A DNA stretch of 64,000 nt from Anaerolineales bacterium (GCA_015075185.1 JABTUW010000001.1:992001-1056000); one strand, 5' to 3'. Positions 8,750 to 17,785 are shown, counted from the stretch's first letter. Numbers and translations are program-made. The notes: generated by a model from the sequence alone, not told the origin.

Positions 8750-9322
8750 ATGATTGACGCCTTTTCAAATATTGCGACCGCCTTCGGGTTATCGTCTTCG
8801 GCCGGGTTGAATGCCTATTTGCCTCTGTTGATCGTGGCCCTGACGGCCCGGTATACCGATTTGATCCACCTCAACAAACCCTGGGATGTGATGACCAGCG
8901 GCTGGGTTATCGGCGCGCTGGCGGTGCTGCTACTGGTTGAAATGACGGTAGATAAAATCCCGGCGGTGGATTCGCTCAACGACGTTATCCAGACGGCGGG
9001 CCGGCCTATCGCCGGAGCCATCCTGTTTGCCGCCAGTTCGGGGGTCGTGGGCGACCTGCACCCGGCCCTGGCTTTTATTGCCGGGCTGATTTTGGCCGGA
9101 AGCGTCCATGCCGTTAAAACGACGGCCCGGCCTATGGTCACGGCCACGACAGCCGGCGTGGGCAACTGGGCGGTCAGCCTTTTGGAGGACGTTATCGCCC
9201 TGATCGCGGCGATTCTCGCCATCTTGCTGCCCATCATCGTCGTCCTGGCTGTTATCTTCCTGTTCCTCTTGTTCATCTGGTGGCAGAGCCGGCGGCGTCG
9301 TTCTAAAGCGCTGGCTGCTTAA
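8750..9322 (+). CDS. DUF4126 domain membrane protein
   Basis: 190 residues, nearly all hydrophobic. The N-terminal 'GLSSSAGLNAYLPLLIVAL', then 'VEMTVDKIPAVDSLNDVIQT' and 'TAGVGNWAVSLLEDV', are characteristic of DUF4126. The C-terminus is a membrane helix followed by a basic tail (about 'RRRRSK'). AAGGAGG stands 8 bases before the ATG. Function is unknown; family members are integral membrane proteins. The spacing motif and surrounding small membrane genes suggest envelope housekeeping rather than a defined pathway. Confidence 0.85.
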   Translation: MIDAFSNIATAFGLSSSAGLNAYLPLLIVALTARYTDLIHLNKPWDVMTSGWVIGALAVLLLVEMTVDKIPAVDSLNDVIQTAGRPIAGAILFAASSGVVGDLHPALAFIAGLILAGSVHAVKTTARPMVTATTAGVGNWAVSLLEDVIALIAAILAILLPIIVVLAVIFLFLLFIWWQSRRRRSKALAA

Positions 9323-9352
9323 AATAGTTTGAAGATATTCCTCATTCGTCTT

Positions 9353-9395
9353 GCGTGTTGCGTATTCCGTAAAATAAACAGAATACGCAACACGC
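9353..9395. repeat. GCGTGTTGCGTATTC inverted repeat
   Basis: 15-base arms at 9353-9367 and 9381-9395 are perfectly complementary around a 13-base A-rich loop. Same family as 301-345. It lies between the DUF4126 and DUF4190 genes. Confidence 0.75.
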
Positions 9396-9422
9396 CATAG
9401 TTCGTCACTCAGGAGTTACTGC

Positions 9423-9770
9423 ATGCAACAACCAGACTACGCTTCCTCTCAAACCAGCACAATGGCTATTGTCAGCGTGATTTCAGGCGTATTGAGTTGG
9501 TTCGCCCTGCCCTTTATTGGGGCTGTCGTGGCGATCTTTACCGGTCATATGGCCCGCAATGAGATAAAAAGTAACCCTGGCATGCAAGGCGACGCTTTAG
9601 CCCTTATTGGCCTGATTTTAGGCTATCTGCATATTATCACTTTTTGCGGCGCATTACTGCTATTCCTCCTTTTCTTTGGCGGGATTGTTGGCCTGAGCGG
9701 CTGCGCGATCCTATCCGAGGCGGGTCAATCGGGCGCTTCTTTATCTATCCCGCCTATTCCCCTGAACTGA
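9423..9770 (+). CDS. DUF4190 domain membrane protein
   Basis: 115 residues. A short polar head is followed by 'MAIVSVISGVLSWFALPFIGAVVA', then 'GHMARNEIKSNPG' and 'GDALALIGLILGYLHI', the standard DUF4190 pattern of two membrane helices joined by an A-R-x-E-I loop. Function is unknown. Its stop overlaps the ATG of the DinB-like gene (TGATG), so the two are translationally coupled. Confidence 0.85.
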   Translation: MQQPDYASSQTSTMAIVSVISGVLSWFALPFIGAVVAIFTGHMARNEIKSNPGMQGDALALIGLILGYLHIITFCGALLLFLLFFGGIVGLSGCAILSEAGQSGASLSIPPIPLN

Positions 9771-10294
9771 TGGCGCGCTCCCCTGTTGCTACAATCCGGC
9801 AAGAGTTACAGGCCAGCCGTCGCGCGACGCTACAATTGATTGACCCTCTCGATGCTGAAACGGCGGCATTTCGCCTACGACCCGATGCCTGGAGTATCAA
9901 AGACCACGTGGCTCACCTGATGGCGGTGGAAGAGTCAGTCATCCACTTTGCCCATCGCATTCTCGACGAAGATTGTCCCATTTCACCGCTTTGTCACGAC
10001 GTGGCTTTTAACCAGGACGTTTGGAACAACCGTGAAGTGGCCGAGCGAGCCGGCTACACCTGGACTGAAGCTCGCTGCGCGCTCGATGCCGTCCGGCAAG
10101 AACTGCTGGCGCTCCTCGATCATATCCCCATTGAAGCACTGGACCGGCTGGGTTCCCATCCTGTTTGGGGAACGCCAGTGACTCTCGCCAGTGTCCTGCG
10201 CGTCCCCTACCGCCACGAGCGCCGTCACCGTGATGAGATTGCGGCGCTGGCTGCTCTCAAGCAAACCGAAATGTCCTCAGGAGTCCCGAGTTGA
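9770..10294 (+). CDS. DinB-fold protein, 174 aa
   Basis: DinB/YfiT-like four-helix bundle, a superfamily that includes metal-dependent hydrolases and thiol-dependent enzymes. The pattern 'DAWSIKDHVAHLMAVEE' (first conserved His region, residues 40-58) and the C-terminal 'RVPYRHERRHRDEIAAL' (second His cluster) are typical. The frame is open upstream, but the ATG at 9770 overlaps the previous stop as TGATG, which fixes the start by coupling. The stop codon lies in the loop of the terminator hairpin. A second DinB-like gene is at 38214. Confidence 0.75.
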   Translation: MARSPVATIRQELQASRRATLQLIDPLDAETAAFRLRPDAWSIKDHVAHLMAVEESVIHFAHRILDEDCPISPLCHDVAFNQDVWNNREVAERAGYTWTEARCALDAVRQELLALLDHIPIEALDRLGSHPVWGTPVTLASVLRVPYRHERRHRDEIAALAALKQTEMSSGVPS

Positions 10295-10311
10295 ATCGGG
10301 ACTCCTGTTTT
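10278..10311 (+). terminator. Rho-independent terminator
   Basis: A perfect 12-bp stem (10278-10289 with 10296-10307) with a 6-base loop is followed by TTTT. The TGA stop of the DinB-like gene (10292-10294) is inside the loop. Confidence 0.85.
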
Positions 10312-10372
10312 CTAGAACTACCCACAAAATATGGGAAAATGAACCCATTAGCCTACAAGATATAGTGCTCAT

Positions 10373-10401
10373 TTGAAAATTGATCCAACTTAGTTTACAA
10401 T
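10373..10401 (+). promoter_or_regulatory. Sigma-70-type promoter of glgP
   Basis: TTGAAA (10373-10378) and TACAAT (10396-10401) are 17 bases apart, about 85 bases upstream of the glucan phosphorylase start. Confidence 0.6.
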
Positions 10402-10484
10402 TATTGGTACTTGCGTATTAGCCATCCTCATTTATTCTAATTCAGGGTAGTGCCAGAAACACAGTCGTACCGGAAAGGAGCATC

Positions 10485-12632
10485 ATGAAATCAGTTGGAT
10501 TTACGCCGATGCCCGAGCGGATCACCCGCCTGGCCGAGATTGCTTACAACTTATGGTGGACCTGGCATCCAGAGGCCCAGGAACTTTTTCAACGTATTGA
10601 CGCCCGCTTGTGGGAGGATGTTTATCACAACCCGGTTTTATTTCTGCGGGAAGTCCGCCAATCTTCGCTGGATGAAGCAGCTAACAGTTCCGAATTTATC
10701 CGCGCTTACCACAACATCTTGACTGCTTTTGACGAGTACCATGTGTTTGATCAAACCTGGTTCAAACATACTTACCCCGACAAAATGAATAAACCAATTG
10801 CCTATTTCTCGGCGGAGTTTGGGCTGCACGAATGCCTGCCGATTTACTCCGGCGGTCTGGGCGTCCTTTCCGGCGACCATACCAAAGAAGCCAGCGATCT
10901 TGGCTTGCCTTTCATCGGGGTTGGCTTTTTGTACCCGCAGGGCTACTTCAGGCAGGTCATCACTCCCAACGGCGACCAGGAAGCTTATTATGTAAAGGTA
11001 CGCTTCGCCGAAGTCCCGGCGCGGCCAGCCTTTACCGCCGACGGCAAAGAAATCGTGGTGTCGGTGGCTTTGCCGGCCCGGGGTGACTTGCCCGACCGGC
11101 GCGTCCATGCCAAAGTGTACCAAATTCAGGTCGGTAATGTCCCCCTGTACCTGATGGATACCGATATTCACCCCAACGCCCCCGAAGACCGGGAACTCTC
11201 GGCCCGGCTTTATGGCGGCGATGAAGAGATGCGCCTGGCCCAGGAAAAGGTTTTGGGGGTGGGCGGGGTGCGGGCCTTGCGCGCCCTGGGTATCGAGCCG
11301 GCCGTATTTCACATGAATGAGGGACACTCCGCCTTTTTGGTCTTGGAACGAGCCAGGGGCTTGGTCCAAAAGGGCCTGACGTTTGCCCAGGCCGCCGAAA
11401 TCGTGCGCAAATCCTCGGTCTTTACCACGCATACCCCGGTTCCGGCCGGCCATGATGCTTTCCCCTTCCACATGATGGATCGCTACTTTCCCCACTGGCA
11501 CGAAAATCTCAAGATAAGCCGGGAAGAGTTCTTGAATTTGGCCCGGCAGGACCAAAGCTGGGGACCCACCTTCAGCATGACTGTCCTGGCCCTTAAAATG
11601 TCGGGAAAACATAACGGCGTGAGCAAATTACACGGCGAAGTATCCCGCAAAATGTGGAGCTGGCTCTGGCCCAACAAAAGCGTGGACGAGACGCCGATTA
11701 CCTATGTGACCAACGGAATCCATACCGAAACCTGGCTGGCTCCCGAACTGAAGACCTTGTTTGATACCTACCTGGGCAAAGACTGGGTGCTGCGCATTGA
11801 CGACCAGGCCATGTGGAAGAAGGTCAACGAGATTTCTGATGAAACGATGTGGGAAGTGGTCAATCAACTGCGGGCCAGGCTCATTGATTTTGTGCGCATG
11901 CGCACCCGCCAGCGCCTGATCCGCCTGAGAATGCACCCCAACGACATCCAAGCGACGGTTGACCTGTTAAATCCGAAAGCTTTGACGATTGGTTTTGCCC
12001 GCCGCTTTGCCACTTACAAACGGGCCACCCTGATTTTCCACGATACCGAGCGGCTAAAACGGATTGTTTACGGCGGCGGGACGCGCCCGGTGCAGTTTAT
12101 CTTTGCCGGCAAGGCCCACCCCCGCGATGAACCGGGCAAAAACTTTATCCGCGAGGTTTATCATCGTTCCCATGAAGCCGGTTTGGCCGGCCACCTGATC
12201 TTCATCGAAGACTACGATATGAACGTGGCCCGCCAGATGGTGGCCGGGGTGGATGTGTGGCAAAATACCCCCCGCCGCCCCCTGGAAGCCAGCGGCACCA
12301 GCGGTCAAAAGGCTGGTTTGAACGGCAGCCCAAACTTTTCTATTCTGGACGGCTGGTGGGCCGAAGGCTACAACGGCAAAAACGGCTGGGCCATCGGCAG
12401 CGATGTCGAGTACGACAGCGAAGAAGCCCGTAATCACGCCGATGCGATGTCGTTGTACGAGATTCTGGAAAATGAAATCGTCCCCGCGTTTTATGACCGC
12501 GACAGCAAAGGCATCCCGCATAAATGGATCAAGCTGGTCAAGGAGTCGATTCGCACCGTTGCGCCGCAGTTCAGTATGACGCGCATGATTAAGGAATACA
12601 CCAATAACCTGTACGTGCCAAGTATGGAATAA
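10485..12632 (+). CDS. glgP: Alpha-glucan (glycogen/maltodextrin) phosphorylase
   Basis: Releases glucose-1-phosphate from storage glucan or maltodextrin (GT35 family) in the cytoplasm. The N-terminus 'RLAEIAYNLWWTWHPEAQELF' is the DUF3417 head of the short bacterial/archaeal alpha-glucan phosphorylases. 'AYFSAEFGLHECLPIYSGGLG' (about 105-126), 'FHMNEGHSAF' and 'RFATYKRATL' follow. The PLP-binding 'GTSGQKAGLNG' places the Schiff-base Lys at residue 609, and 'NFSILDGWWAEGYNG' comes right after. Length (715 aa) fits this subgroup. AAAGGAG precedes the ATG, and the gene has its own promoter. Confidence 0.95.
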   Translation: MKSVGFTPMPERITRLAEIAYNLWWTWHPEAQELFQRIDARLWEDVYHNPVLFLREVRQSSLDEAANSSEFIRAYHNILTAFDEYHVFDQTWFKHTYPDKMNKPIAYFSAEFGLHECLPIYSGGLGVLSGDHTKEASDLGLPFIGVGFLYPQGYFRQVITPNGDQEAYYVKVRFAEVPARPAFTADGKEIVVSVALPARGDLPDRRVHAKVYQIQVGNVPLYLMDTDIHPNAPEDRELSARLYGGDEEMRLAQEKVLGVGGVRALRALGIEPAVFHMNEGHSAFLVLERARGLVQKGLTFAQAAEIVRKSSVFTTHTPVPAGHDAFPFHMMDRYFPHWHENLKISREEFLNLARQDQSWGPTFSMTVLALKMSGKHNGVSKLHGEVSRKMWSWLWPNKSVDETPITYVTNGIHTETWLAPELKTLFDTYLGKDWVLRIDDQAMWKKVNEISDETMWEVVNQLRARLIDFVRMRTRQRLIRLRMHPNDIQATVDLLNPKALTIGFARRFATYKRATLIFHDTERLKRIVYGGGTRPVQFIFAGKAHPRDEPGKNFIREVYHRSHEAGLAGHLIFIEDYDMNVARQMVAGVDVWQNTPRRPLEASGTSGQKAGLNGSPNFSILDGWWAEGYNGKNGWAIGSDVEYDSEEARNHADAMSLYEILENEIVPAFYDRDSKGIPHKWIKLVKESIRTVAPQFSMTRMIKEYTNNLYVPSME

Positions 12633-12654
12633 GGCCGGGACAAGAAAGCCGCCT

Positions 12655-12765
12655 GCCGGGGGCTTCCAGCCCCCGGCTACGATAGGTGAAAACCGCTTCA
12701 AAGGGATTCACCAGCCTGCTTCAGCAGGCTTCCACCTCATATAGCCGGGCGTTAAAACGCCCGGC
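12655..12765. repeat. Triple-hairpin intergenic element
   Basis: Three perfect hairpins follow in a row: 12655-12677 (10-bp stem), 12713-12730 (8-bp stem, 2-base loop) and 12744-12765 (10-bp stem, 2-base loop). It lies between the convergent glgP and kdpC genes. Lacking T-runs, it looks more like a structured repeat than a classical terminator. The element at 18424-18521 has a similar style. Confidence 0.7.
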
Positions 12766-12827
12766 GGGTGACATGACTGAGGTAATTTGGGAATTACCGA
12801 ATACTCCCCTCTAAGGCAAGATGGCTC

Positions 12828-13406
12828 TCAATCCCTACTTCTCGCATCAAGCGCCAGGTTTAACTCCAGCACATTGACGCGCGGCTCGCCCAGAATGCCA
12901 AAGATACGGCCTTCGGTATGTTCGGCCACAAGCTGGCGCACTGCTTCTTTGCTCAAGCCCCGTTCCCGCGCCACGCGGGGTACTTGATACAGCGCCGCCG
13001 CCGGGCTGATATGCGGGTCAAGCCCGCTGCCTGACGCGGTGACCAAGTCTACCGGGATGGGTGCGGTATTGCCGGGATCGGCGGTGCGGAGCGCGTCAAC
13101 CCGCGCCTTGACTGTCTCCAGCAAAGCTTTGTTGGTCGGCCCCAGGTTTGACCCGGCTGAGGCTGCCGCATTGTACGAAAAAGGTCCGGTGGCCGATAAG
13201 CGGCCCCAGAAATATTGGGGGGCGTCAAACGGCTGCCCAATCAAGGCAGAGCCGACCGGCTGGCCGTCTTGATAAATTAGACTGCCATTGGCCTGCCTGG
13301 GAAAAATAACCTGGGCCAGAGCCGTCATGACCAGAGGGTAAAGTAAGCCGGTGATGAGGGTGAGCAGCGCGAGCATCATAATTGCTGGTCTTAGTTGAGT
13401 CCACAT
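12828..13406 (-). CDS. kdpC: Potassium-transporting ATPase subunit KdpC
   Basis: Inner-membrane chaperone-like subunit of the KdpFABC high-affinity K+ pump. It has a single N-terminal membrane helix (about residues 8-32, '[20 protein letters not shown]') and a periplasm-side domain. That domain holds the signature '[22 protein letters not shown]', '[13 protein letters not shown]' (here '[16 protein letters not shown]'), '[17 protein letters not shown]' and '[11 protein letters not shown]'. At 192 aa it is full length. AAAGGA lies 9 bases before the ATG. It is last in the operon; a 99-bp palindromic element separates it from kdpB. Confidence 0.97.
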   Translation of the reverse strand: MWTQLRPAIMMLALLTLITGLLYPLVMTALAQVIFPRQANGSLIYQDGQPVGSALIGQPFDAPQYFWGRLSATGPFSYNAAASAGSNLGPTNKALLETVKARVDALRTADPGNTAPIPVDLVTASGSGLDPHISPAAALYQVPRVARERGLSKEAVRQLVAEHTEGRIFGILGEPRVNVLELNLALDARSRD

Positions 13407-13428
13407 ATCAAAAATTCCTTTCTTTAAG

Positions 13429-13527
13429 TGTCATTTTGAGCGACCAGCGGGAGCGAAAAATCCCTACAGCGCTATAATTTGGCCAAGACTCTGGGGATTC
13501 TTCGTCACTTCGTTCCTCAGAATGACA
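13429..13527. repeat. TGTCATT...AATGACA palindromic element, copy A
   Basis: About 99 bases bounded by inverted ends TGTCATTTTGAGC and CTCAGAATGACA, with internal arms around GAAAAATCCC and GGGGATTCTTC. It sits between kdpB and kdpC inside the operon. Related copies are at 47919-48022 and 63011-63108. It has no coding content and resembles a non-autonomous, MITE-like or REP-type repeat. Confidence 0.75.
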
Positions 13528-13531
13528 TGTT

Positions 13532-15601
13532 TCAAGCCAGCCCCAGCCCGACCAGAATCAAATCAATCAGTTTGATCCCGATGAAGGGCGCAATCAGCCC
13601 GCCGACACCGTAAATCAGCAAATTGTCACGCAGCAGTTGCGCCGCGCCAACCGGGCGGTAAGGGACGCCGTGTAAGGCCAGCGGGATAAGAGCGATAATG
13701 ATCAGCGCATTAAAAATCACGGCCGACAAAATAGCACTCTCCGGTGTGTCCAGGCGCATAAAGTTAAGTGTCTCCAAAACAGGGTAGGTCGAGGCAAAAG
13801 CCGCCGGGATGATGGCGAAATACTTGGCCACATCGTTGGCGATGCTAAAGGTGGTCAGCGCCCCACGGGTCATCAGCAGTTGCTTGCCGATTTCGACAAT
13901 CTCCAGCAGCTTGGTCGGGTTGCTGTCCAGGTCCACCATATTGGCGGCTTCACGGGCCGGTTGGGTGCCGGTGTTCATGGCTACGGCAACATCTGCTTGA
14001 GCGAGCGCCGGGGCGTCGTTGGTGCCGTCGCCGGTCATCGCGACCAGCCGGCCGCCGGTTTGATACTCGCGGATCAGTTTCAACTTGGCTTCAGGAGTCG
14101 CTTGGGCCAGAAAATCATCTACCCCGGCTTCGGCGGCGATGGCGGCGGCGGTGAGAGGGTTGTCGCCGGTAATCATCACCGTTTTGATGCCCATCCGCCG
14201 CAGTTGGGCAAAACGCTCCTTGATCCCGCCCTTGACCACATCTTTGAGATGAATTACTCCCATGACTTGACCATCTCGCGCCACCGAAAGAGGTGTGCCA
14301 CCGCTCCGGGCAATTCGCTCGATAATTTCCTCGATCTCAGGGGACACGCCGTTGCCATTGGTTTTTACATATGTCGTGATGGCATCGGGCGCACCCTTGC
14401 GAATGGTATGGCCGCCAAAATTTGCGCCACTCATCCGGGTTTGGGCGGTAAAGGGGATGAACTCCGCTCCCAGGGCGGCGACATCGCGGCCGCGCAGCCC
14501 ATATTTCTCCTTAGCCAGCACTACAATCGAGCGGCCTTCAGGGGTTTCGTCACTCAACGAGGCAATTTGAGCAGCGTCAGCCAGTTCCACGGCGCTCACG
14601 CTAGGGGCGGGGATAAAATCGGTGGCCATACGATTACCCAGAGTGATTGTGCCGGTCTTATCCAGCAGCAGCACGTCCACGTCGCCGGCCGCCTCGACGG
14701 CCCGGCCCGACAGAGCGATGACATTGCGCCGGATCAGCCGGTCCATCCCGGCAATGCCGATGGCGCTCAGCAGCCCGCCGATGGTCGTCGGGATGAGGCA
14801 GACCAGCAGCGCCACCAGCACGGTAATGGTGATCGGCGTACCCTGCCCGGCCACTCGTACACTGAAGAACGAGTAGGGTAATAAGGTGACGCACACCAGC
14901 AGAAAGATAATAGTGAAACCGGCCAGCAGGATGTTCAGGGCAATTTCATTGGGCGTTTTCTGCCGCTTGGCTCCTTCAATCAGGCCAATCATGCGGTCTA
15001 AAAAGCTCTCGCCGGGGTTGGCGCTAACCCGTACCACCAGCCAGTCGGATAAGACACGGGTACCGCCGGTAACGGCGCTGCGGTCGCCACCAGACTCGCG
15101 GATGACCGGGGCGCTCTCGCCGGTGACGGCGCTCTCGTCCACCGAGGCCACCCCCGCGACGATTTCACCGTCGGCCGGGATAACGTCGCCAGCCTGCACC
15201 AGGAGGAAATCGCCCTTTCGCAGCAACGTCGAAGGATTTTCCACATATTTGGCGGTCCGGTCCGGTCGGGCGAGCTTTTTGGCGATGGTTTCGCGGCGGG
15301 TTTTGCGCAGGGCCTCGGCCTGGGCTTTGCCGCGCCCTTCGGCCAGGGCCTCGGCAAAATTGGCAAAAACAACGGTGAACCACAGCCAGGCCGAGACGGC
15401 AAAGATGAAGCTCCCCGGGGCTTCGCCCTGGCTGGTCAAGGCTTGAATGAAAAGACCTGTGGTCAAGAGGCTACCGACCTCCACGACGAACATGACCGGG
15501 TTGCGGACCTGCCAGCGCGGATCGAGCTTGCGGAAAGCGTCAACAATGGCGCGGCGGTATAATGCTTGTTTGATTTGTGCTTGCGTTTTTGTTTGAGTCA
15601 T
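13532..15601 (-). CDS. kdpB: Potassium-transporting P-type ATPase subunit KdpB
   Basis: Catalytic ATPase subunit of KdpFABC. The actuator loop '[19 protein letters not shown]' (about 150-170), the phosphorylation site '[14 protein letters not shown]' (about 310-323), 'KGAPDAI' and the hinge '[21 protein letters not shown]' (about 520-540) are intact. Membrane helices flank them at both ends. 689 residues is full length. The TGES serine is the residue phosphorylated for inhibition in E. coli KdpB. GGAGATAACCC precedes the ATG. The 83-base spacer to kdpA holds GACCGCCGACC-type words also found at 26228-26260. Confidence 0.97.
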   Translation of the reverse strand: MTQTKTQAQIKQALYRRAIVDAFRKLDPRWQVRNPVMFVVEVGSLLTTGLFIQALTSQGEAPGSFIFAVSAWLWFTVVFANFAEALAEGRGKAQAEALRKTRRETIAKKLARPDRTAKYVENPSTLLRKGDFLLVQAGDVIPADGEIVAGVASVDESAVTGESAPVIRESGGDRSAVTGGTRVLSDWLVVRVSANPGESFLDRMIGLIEGAKRQKTPNEIALNILLAGFTIIFLLVCVTLLPYSFFSVRVAGQGTPITITVLVALLVCLIPTTIGGLLSAIGIAGMDRLIRRNVIALSGRAVEAAGDVDVLLLDKTGTITLGNRMATDFIPAPSVSAVELADAAQIASLSDETPEGRSIVVLAKEKYGLRGRDVAALGAEFIPFTAQTRMSGANFGGHTIRKGAPDAITTYVKTNGNGVSPEIEEIIERIARSGGTPLSVARDGQVMGVIHLKDVVKGGIKERFAQLRRMGIKTVMITGDNPLTAAAIAAEAGVDDFLAQATPEAKLKLIREYQTGGRLVAMTGDGTNDAPALAQADVAVAMNTGTQPAREAANMVDLDSNPTKLLEIVEIGKQLLMTRGALTTFSIANDVAKYFAIIPAAFASTYPVLETLNFMRLDTPESAILSAVIFNALIIIALIPLALHGVPYRPVGAAQLLRDNLLIYGVGGLIAPFIGIKLIDLILVGLGLA

Positions 15602-15684
15602 GGGTTATCTCCAAAAATTGACCGCCGACCACTGACCGCCGCAATATCTTCTTGGCGGTCTGCGGTCAGCCGTCGGCGGTCGTC

Positions 15685-17490
15685 TTAGAATGTCACTCCC
15701 TGATTCAACAGCAACTGCTCCACAATCGGTCCCAGGGCCAGGGCCGGCAGGAAGCTGAGCGCCCCGACGATGACAACCACGGCAATGATCCAGCCGACGA
15801 AGAGCGGGGTGTGCGTGGGCAGTGTCCCCGCACTGGGCGGCACTTTCTTCTTCCGCGCCAACGATCCGGCAATAGCTAGAGTGGGAATAGCCAGCCAGTA
15901 GCGGGCAAAGAGCATGGCCAGCCCGCCGGTAAGGTTATAGAAGAGATTATTGGCCCCCAAACCGGCAAAGGCGCTGCCGTTGTTGTTGCCCTGCGAGCTA
16001 AACGCGTAGAGAACTTCGCTAAAGCCGTGGGGGCCGGTGTTGTAGATGGTCATATGCGGAAAGTCGGCGCTGTACAGCGCGCCCTTGCCCGCGGGGATGC
16101 TGACCGCCAAAGCTGTGGCCAGCAAGACCGCCGCCGGTGGAACGAGGATGACAATAGCCGCCATCTTCATCTCGTAAGCTTCGATCTTTTTGCCCAGATA
16201 TTCGGGCGTCCGCCCGACCATCAGCCCGGCCACAAATACGGCGATGATGGCGAAAGCGAGGAGGCCGTACAAACCCGAACCTACTCCACCGTAGATGACT
16301 TCGCCGAGTTGTATCAGCCACATCGGCGCCAGGCCACCCAGCGGCGTGTAGGAGTCGTGCATCGAGTTGACTGAGCCGTTGGAGGCGGCCGTGGTGGCGC
16401 TGGCCCACAAGGCCGAGTTGGCAATGCCAAAGCGGGCTTCTTTGCCCTCCATGTTGCCGCCAGCATGTAATTCACTGGCAACCTGGTCTACTCCCAGCGG
16501 GGTCAGCAGGGGATTACCATTCTGCTCGGCGATGACGGTGGTCAGCATCAAAGGGATAAACATAAGGGTCATCGCCGCCAGCACCGCCCAGCCCTGGCGC
16601 GTGTCGCCTACCATCTTGCCGAAGGTGTAGCACAGGGCGGCCGGGATGAGCAGGATAGCCAGCATTTCCACAAAGTTTGACAGGGGCGTCGGGTTTTAAA
16701 ACGGATGGGCCGAGTTGACGTTGAAAAAGCCGCCGCCGTTCGTGCCCAGTTGCTTGATGATGATTTGGGAAGCCGCCGGACCAACCGCCAGAACCTGCTC
16801 GATCACACTGTTCCCGTTGGCATCGGTGGTGGGTTGAAGCAGCGGTACGGTTTGATAGGGGCTGAAAGTCTGCACCACGCCCTGCGACACTAAAATCAGC
16901 GCCCCTATGATTGCGAGCGGCAGCAGGATGTACAAAGTCGTACGGATTAGGTCTACCCAGAAATTGCCTACTCCCCCTTTTGAAGAGGGGGAGATAGGGG
17001 GGGTGTGCCGGGCCAGGCCCCGGCAAAAAGCGGCTAATGTAGCCATGCCAGTAGCGGCGGAAAGAAAATTTTGCACCGTCAATCCCGCCATCTGGGTCAG
17101 GTAGCTCATCGTCACCTCGCCGCCGTAGCTCTGCCAGTTGGTGTTAGAGGCAAAGCTGACCGCCGTATTGAACGACGAGTCGGGCGTGACCGCGCCCAGG
17201 CCCATCGGGTTGAACGGCAAAAAGCCTTGCAGGCGCTGCAGCCCGTAGAGCAAAAACAGCCCCAGCGCGTTGAAAAGCAGCATAGCGATGGCATAGGTCT
17301 TCCAATTCATTTCCTCGTCGGCGCACACGCCGGCCAGACGATACAACAACCGTTCGACCGGACCCAGCACCGGATCCAGCCAGGTGCGCTCGCCCCCGTA
17401 GACACGGGCCATAAACGCGCCCAGCGGCTTGACGAGCAGCAATAAGACCAGCATATAGAGGCCAATTTGGGCCCAGCCTATTAAAGTCAT
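15685..17490 (-). pseudogene. kdpA: kdpA interrupted by one in-frame TAA
   Basis: K+-channel-like subunit of KdpFABC. The frame reads through as about 600 codons, apart from a TAA at 16696-16698. Around it the coding strand gives '...[16 protein letters not shown]', stop, then '[18 protein letters not shown]'. KdpA proteins have HPFENPT here, so the stop replaces the conserved Glu and a single GAA-to-TAA change explains it. Upstream, '[19 protein letters not shown]' and downstream '[10 protein letters not shown]', '[15 protein letters not shown]', '[11 protein letters not shown]' and '[10 protein letters not shown]' are intact, so decay, if real, is very recent. The ATG at 17490 has GGAG 8 bases upstream; a GTG at 17499 is possible. 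A repeat-derived loop (16971-17003) is inserted in frame. A sequencing error or restart at the GTG at 16671 are alternatives. Confidence 0.85.
16971..17003. repeat. CTCCCCCT...AGGGGGAG spacer repeat inside kdpA
   Basis: A hairpin-forming C/G run (16971-16993) plus GATAGGGGGG matches the style of the intergenic element at 62008-62081. It encodes '[13 protein letters not shown]' in KdpA just before the conserved '[12 protein letters not shown]'. Confidence 0.6.
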
Positions 17491-17604
17491 AAGAAACACT
17501 CCGATGTACGATTTAAGTGCGTATTAAACGGTTATCAGTTGTCAGTCATCAGTTATCAGTTGCTTTTTAGTGCCCACCGATAACTGTTCACTGCTTACTG
17601 ATGC

Positions 17605-17691
17605 CTATCCAAACCACTCCGGTTTCAATAGAGCTAAAACTAAGTAGATCAGCAAAGCCAGGGCAATTAAGCCGGCGATGAGGTAAAGCAT
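17605..17691 (-). CDS. kdpF: KdpF mini-subunit, 28 aa
   Basis: A 28-codon gene just upstream of kdpA. The product starts 'MLYLIAGLIALALLIYL' and ends 'LLKPEWFG': one membrane helix and a short C-terminal tail ending in an aromatic pair, as in KdpF, which stabilises the KdpFABC complex. GGAGGAATAAG puts a strong Shine-Dalgarno directly before the ATG. It begins one base after the upstream mini-gene and lies 115 bases before kdpA. The gap to kdpA carries TCAGTTATCAGT-type word repeats. Confidence 0.85.
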   Translation of the reverse strand: MLYLIAGLIALALLIYLVLALLKPEWFG

Positions 17692-17692
17692 C

Positions 17693-17785
17693 TTATTCCT
17701 CCATCAATTTCTCGCAGCCAACGATCAAGGCCCAACTGGCCGCGAAGAAGATCAAAGCCAGACCCAGGTATAATAAATCTGTCAC
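17693..17785 (-). CDS. 30-aa single-helix membrane protein upstream of kdpF
   Basis: Starts with GTG at 17785, with GGAGG 9 bases upstream. The product runs 'MTDLLYLGLALIFFAASWAL' and then 'IVGCEKLMEE': one membrane helix and an acidic tail. Only one base separates its stop from the kdpF start, and the kdpF Shine-Dalgarno overlaps its last codons, so the two are coupled. As far as I recall, short proteins of this form occur next to kdpF in other bacteria without a settled role. A structural or regulatory part in the Kdp complex is inferred. Confidence 0.65.
   Translation of the reverse strand: MTDLLYLGLALIFFAASWALIVGCEKLMEE

Noticed and set aside
10638..11612. 324-codon minus-strand frame opposite glgP
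   Set aside because: Shadow of the glucan phosphorylase gene.
13880..14881. 333-codon plus-strand frame opposite kdpB
   Set aside because: Shadow of kdpB, with no family resemblance and no Shine-Dalgarno.
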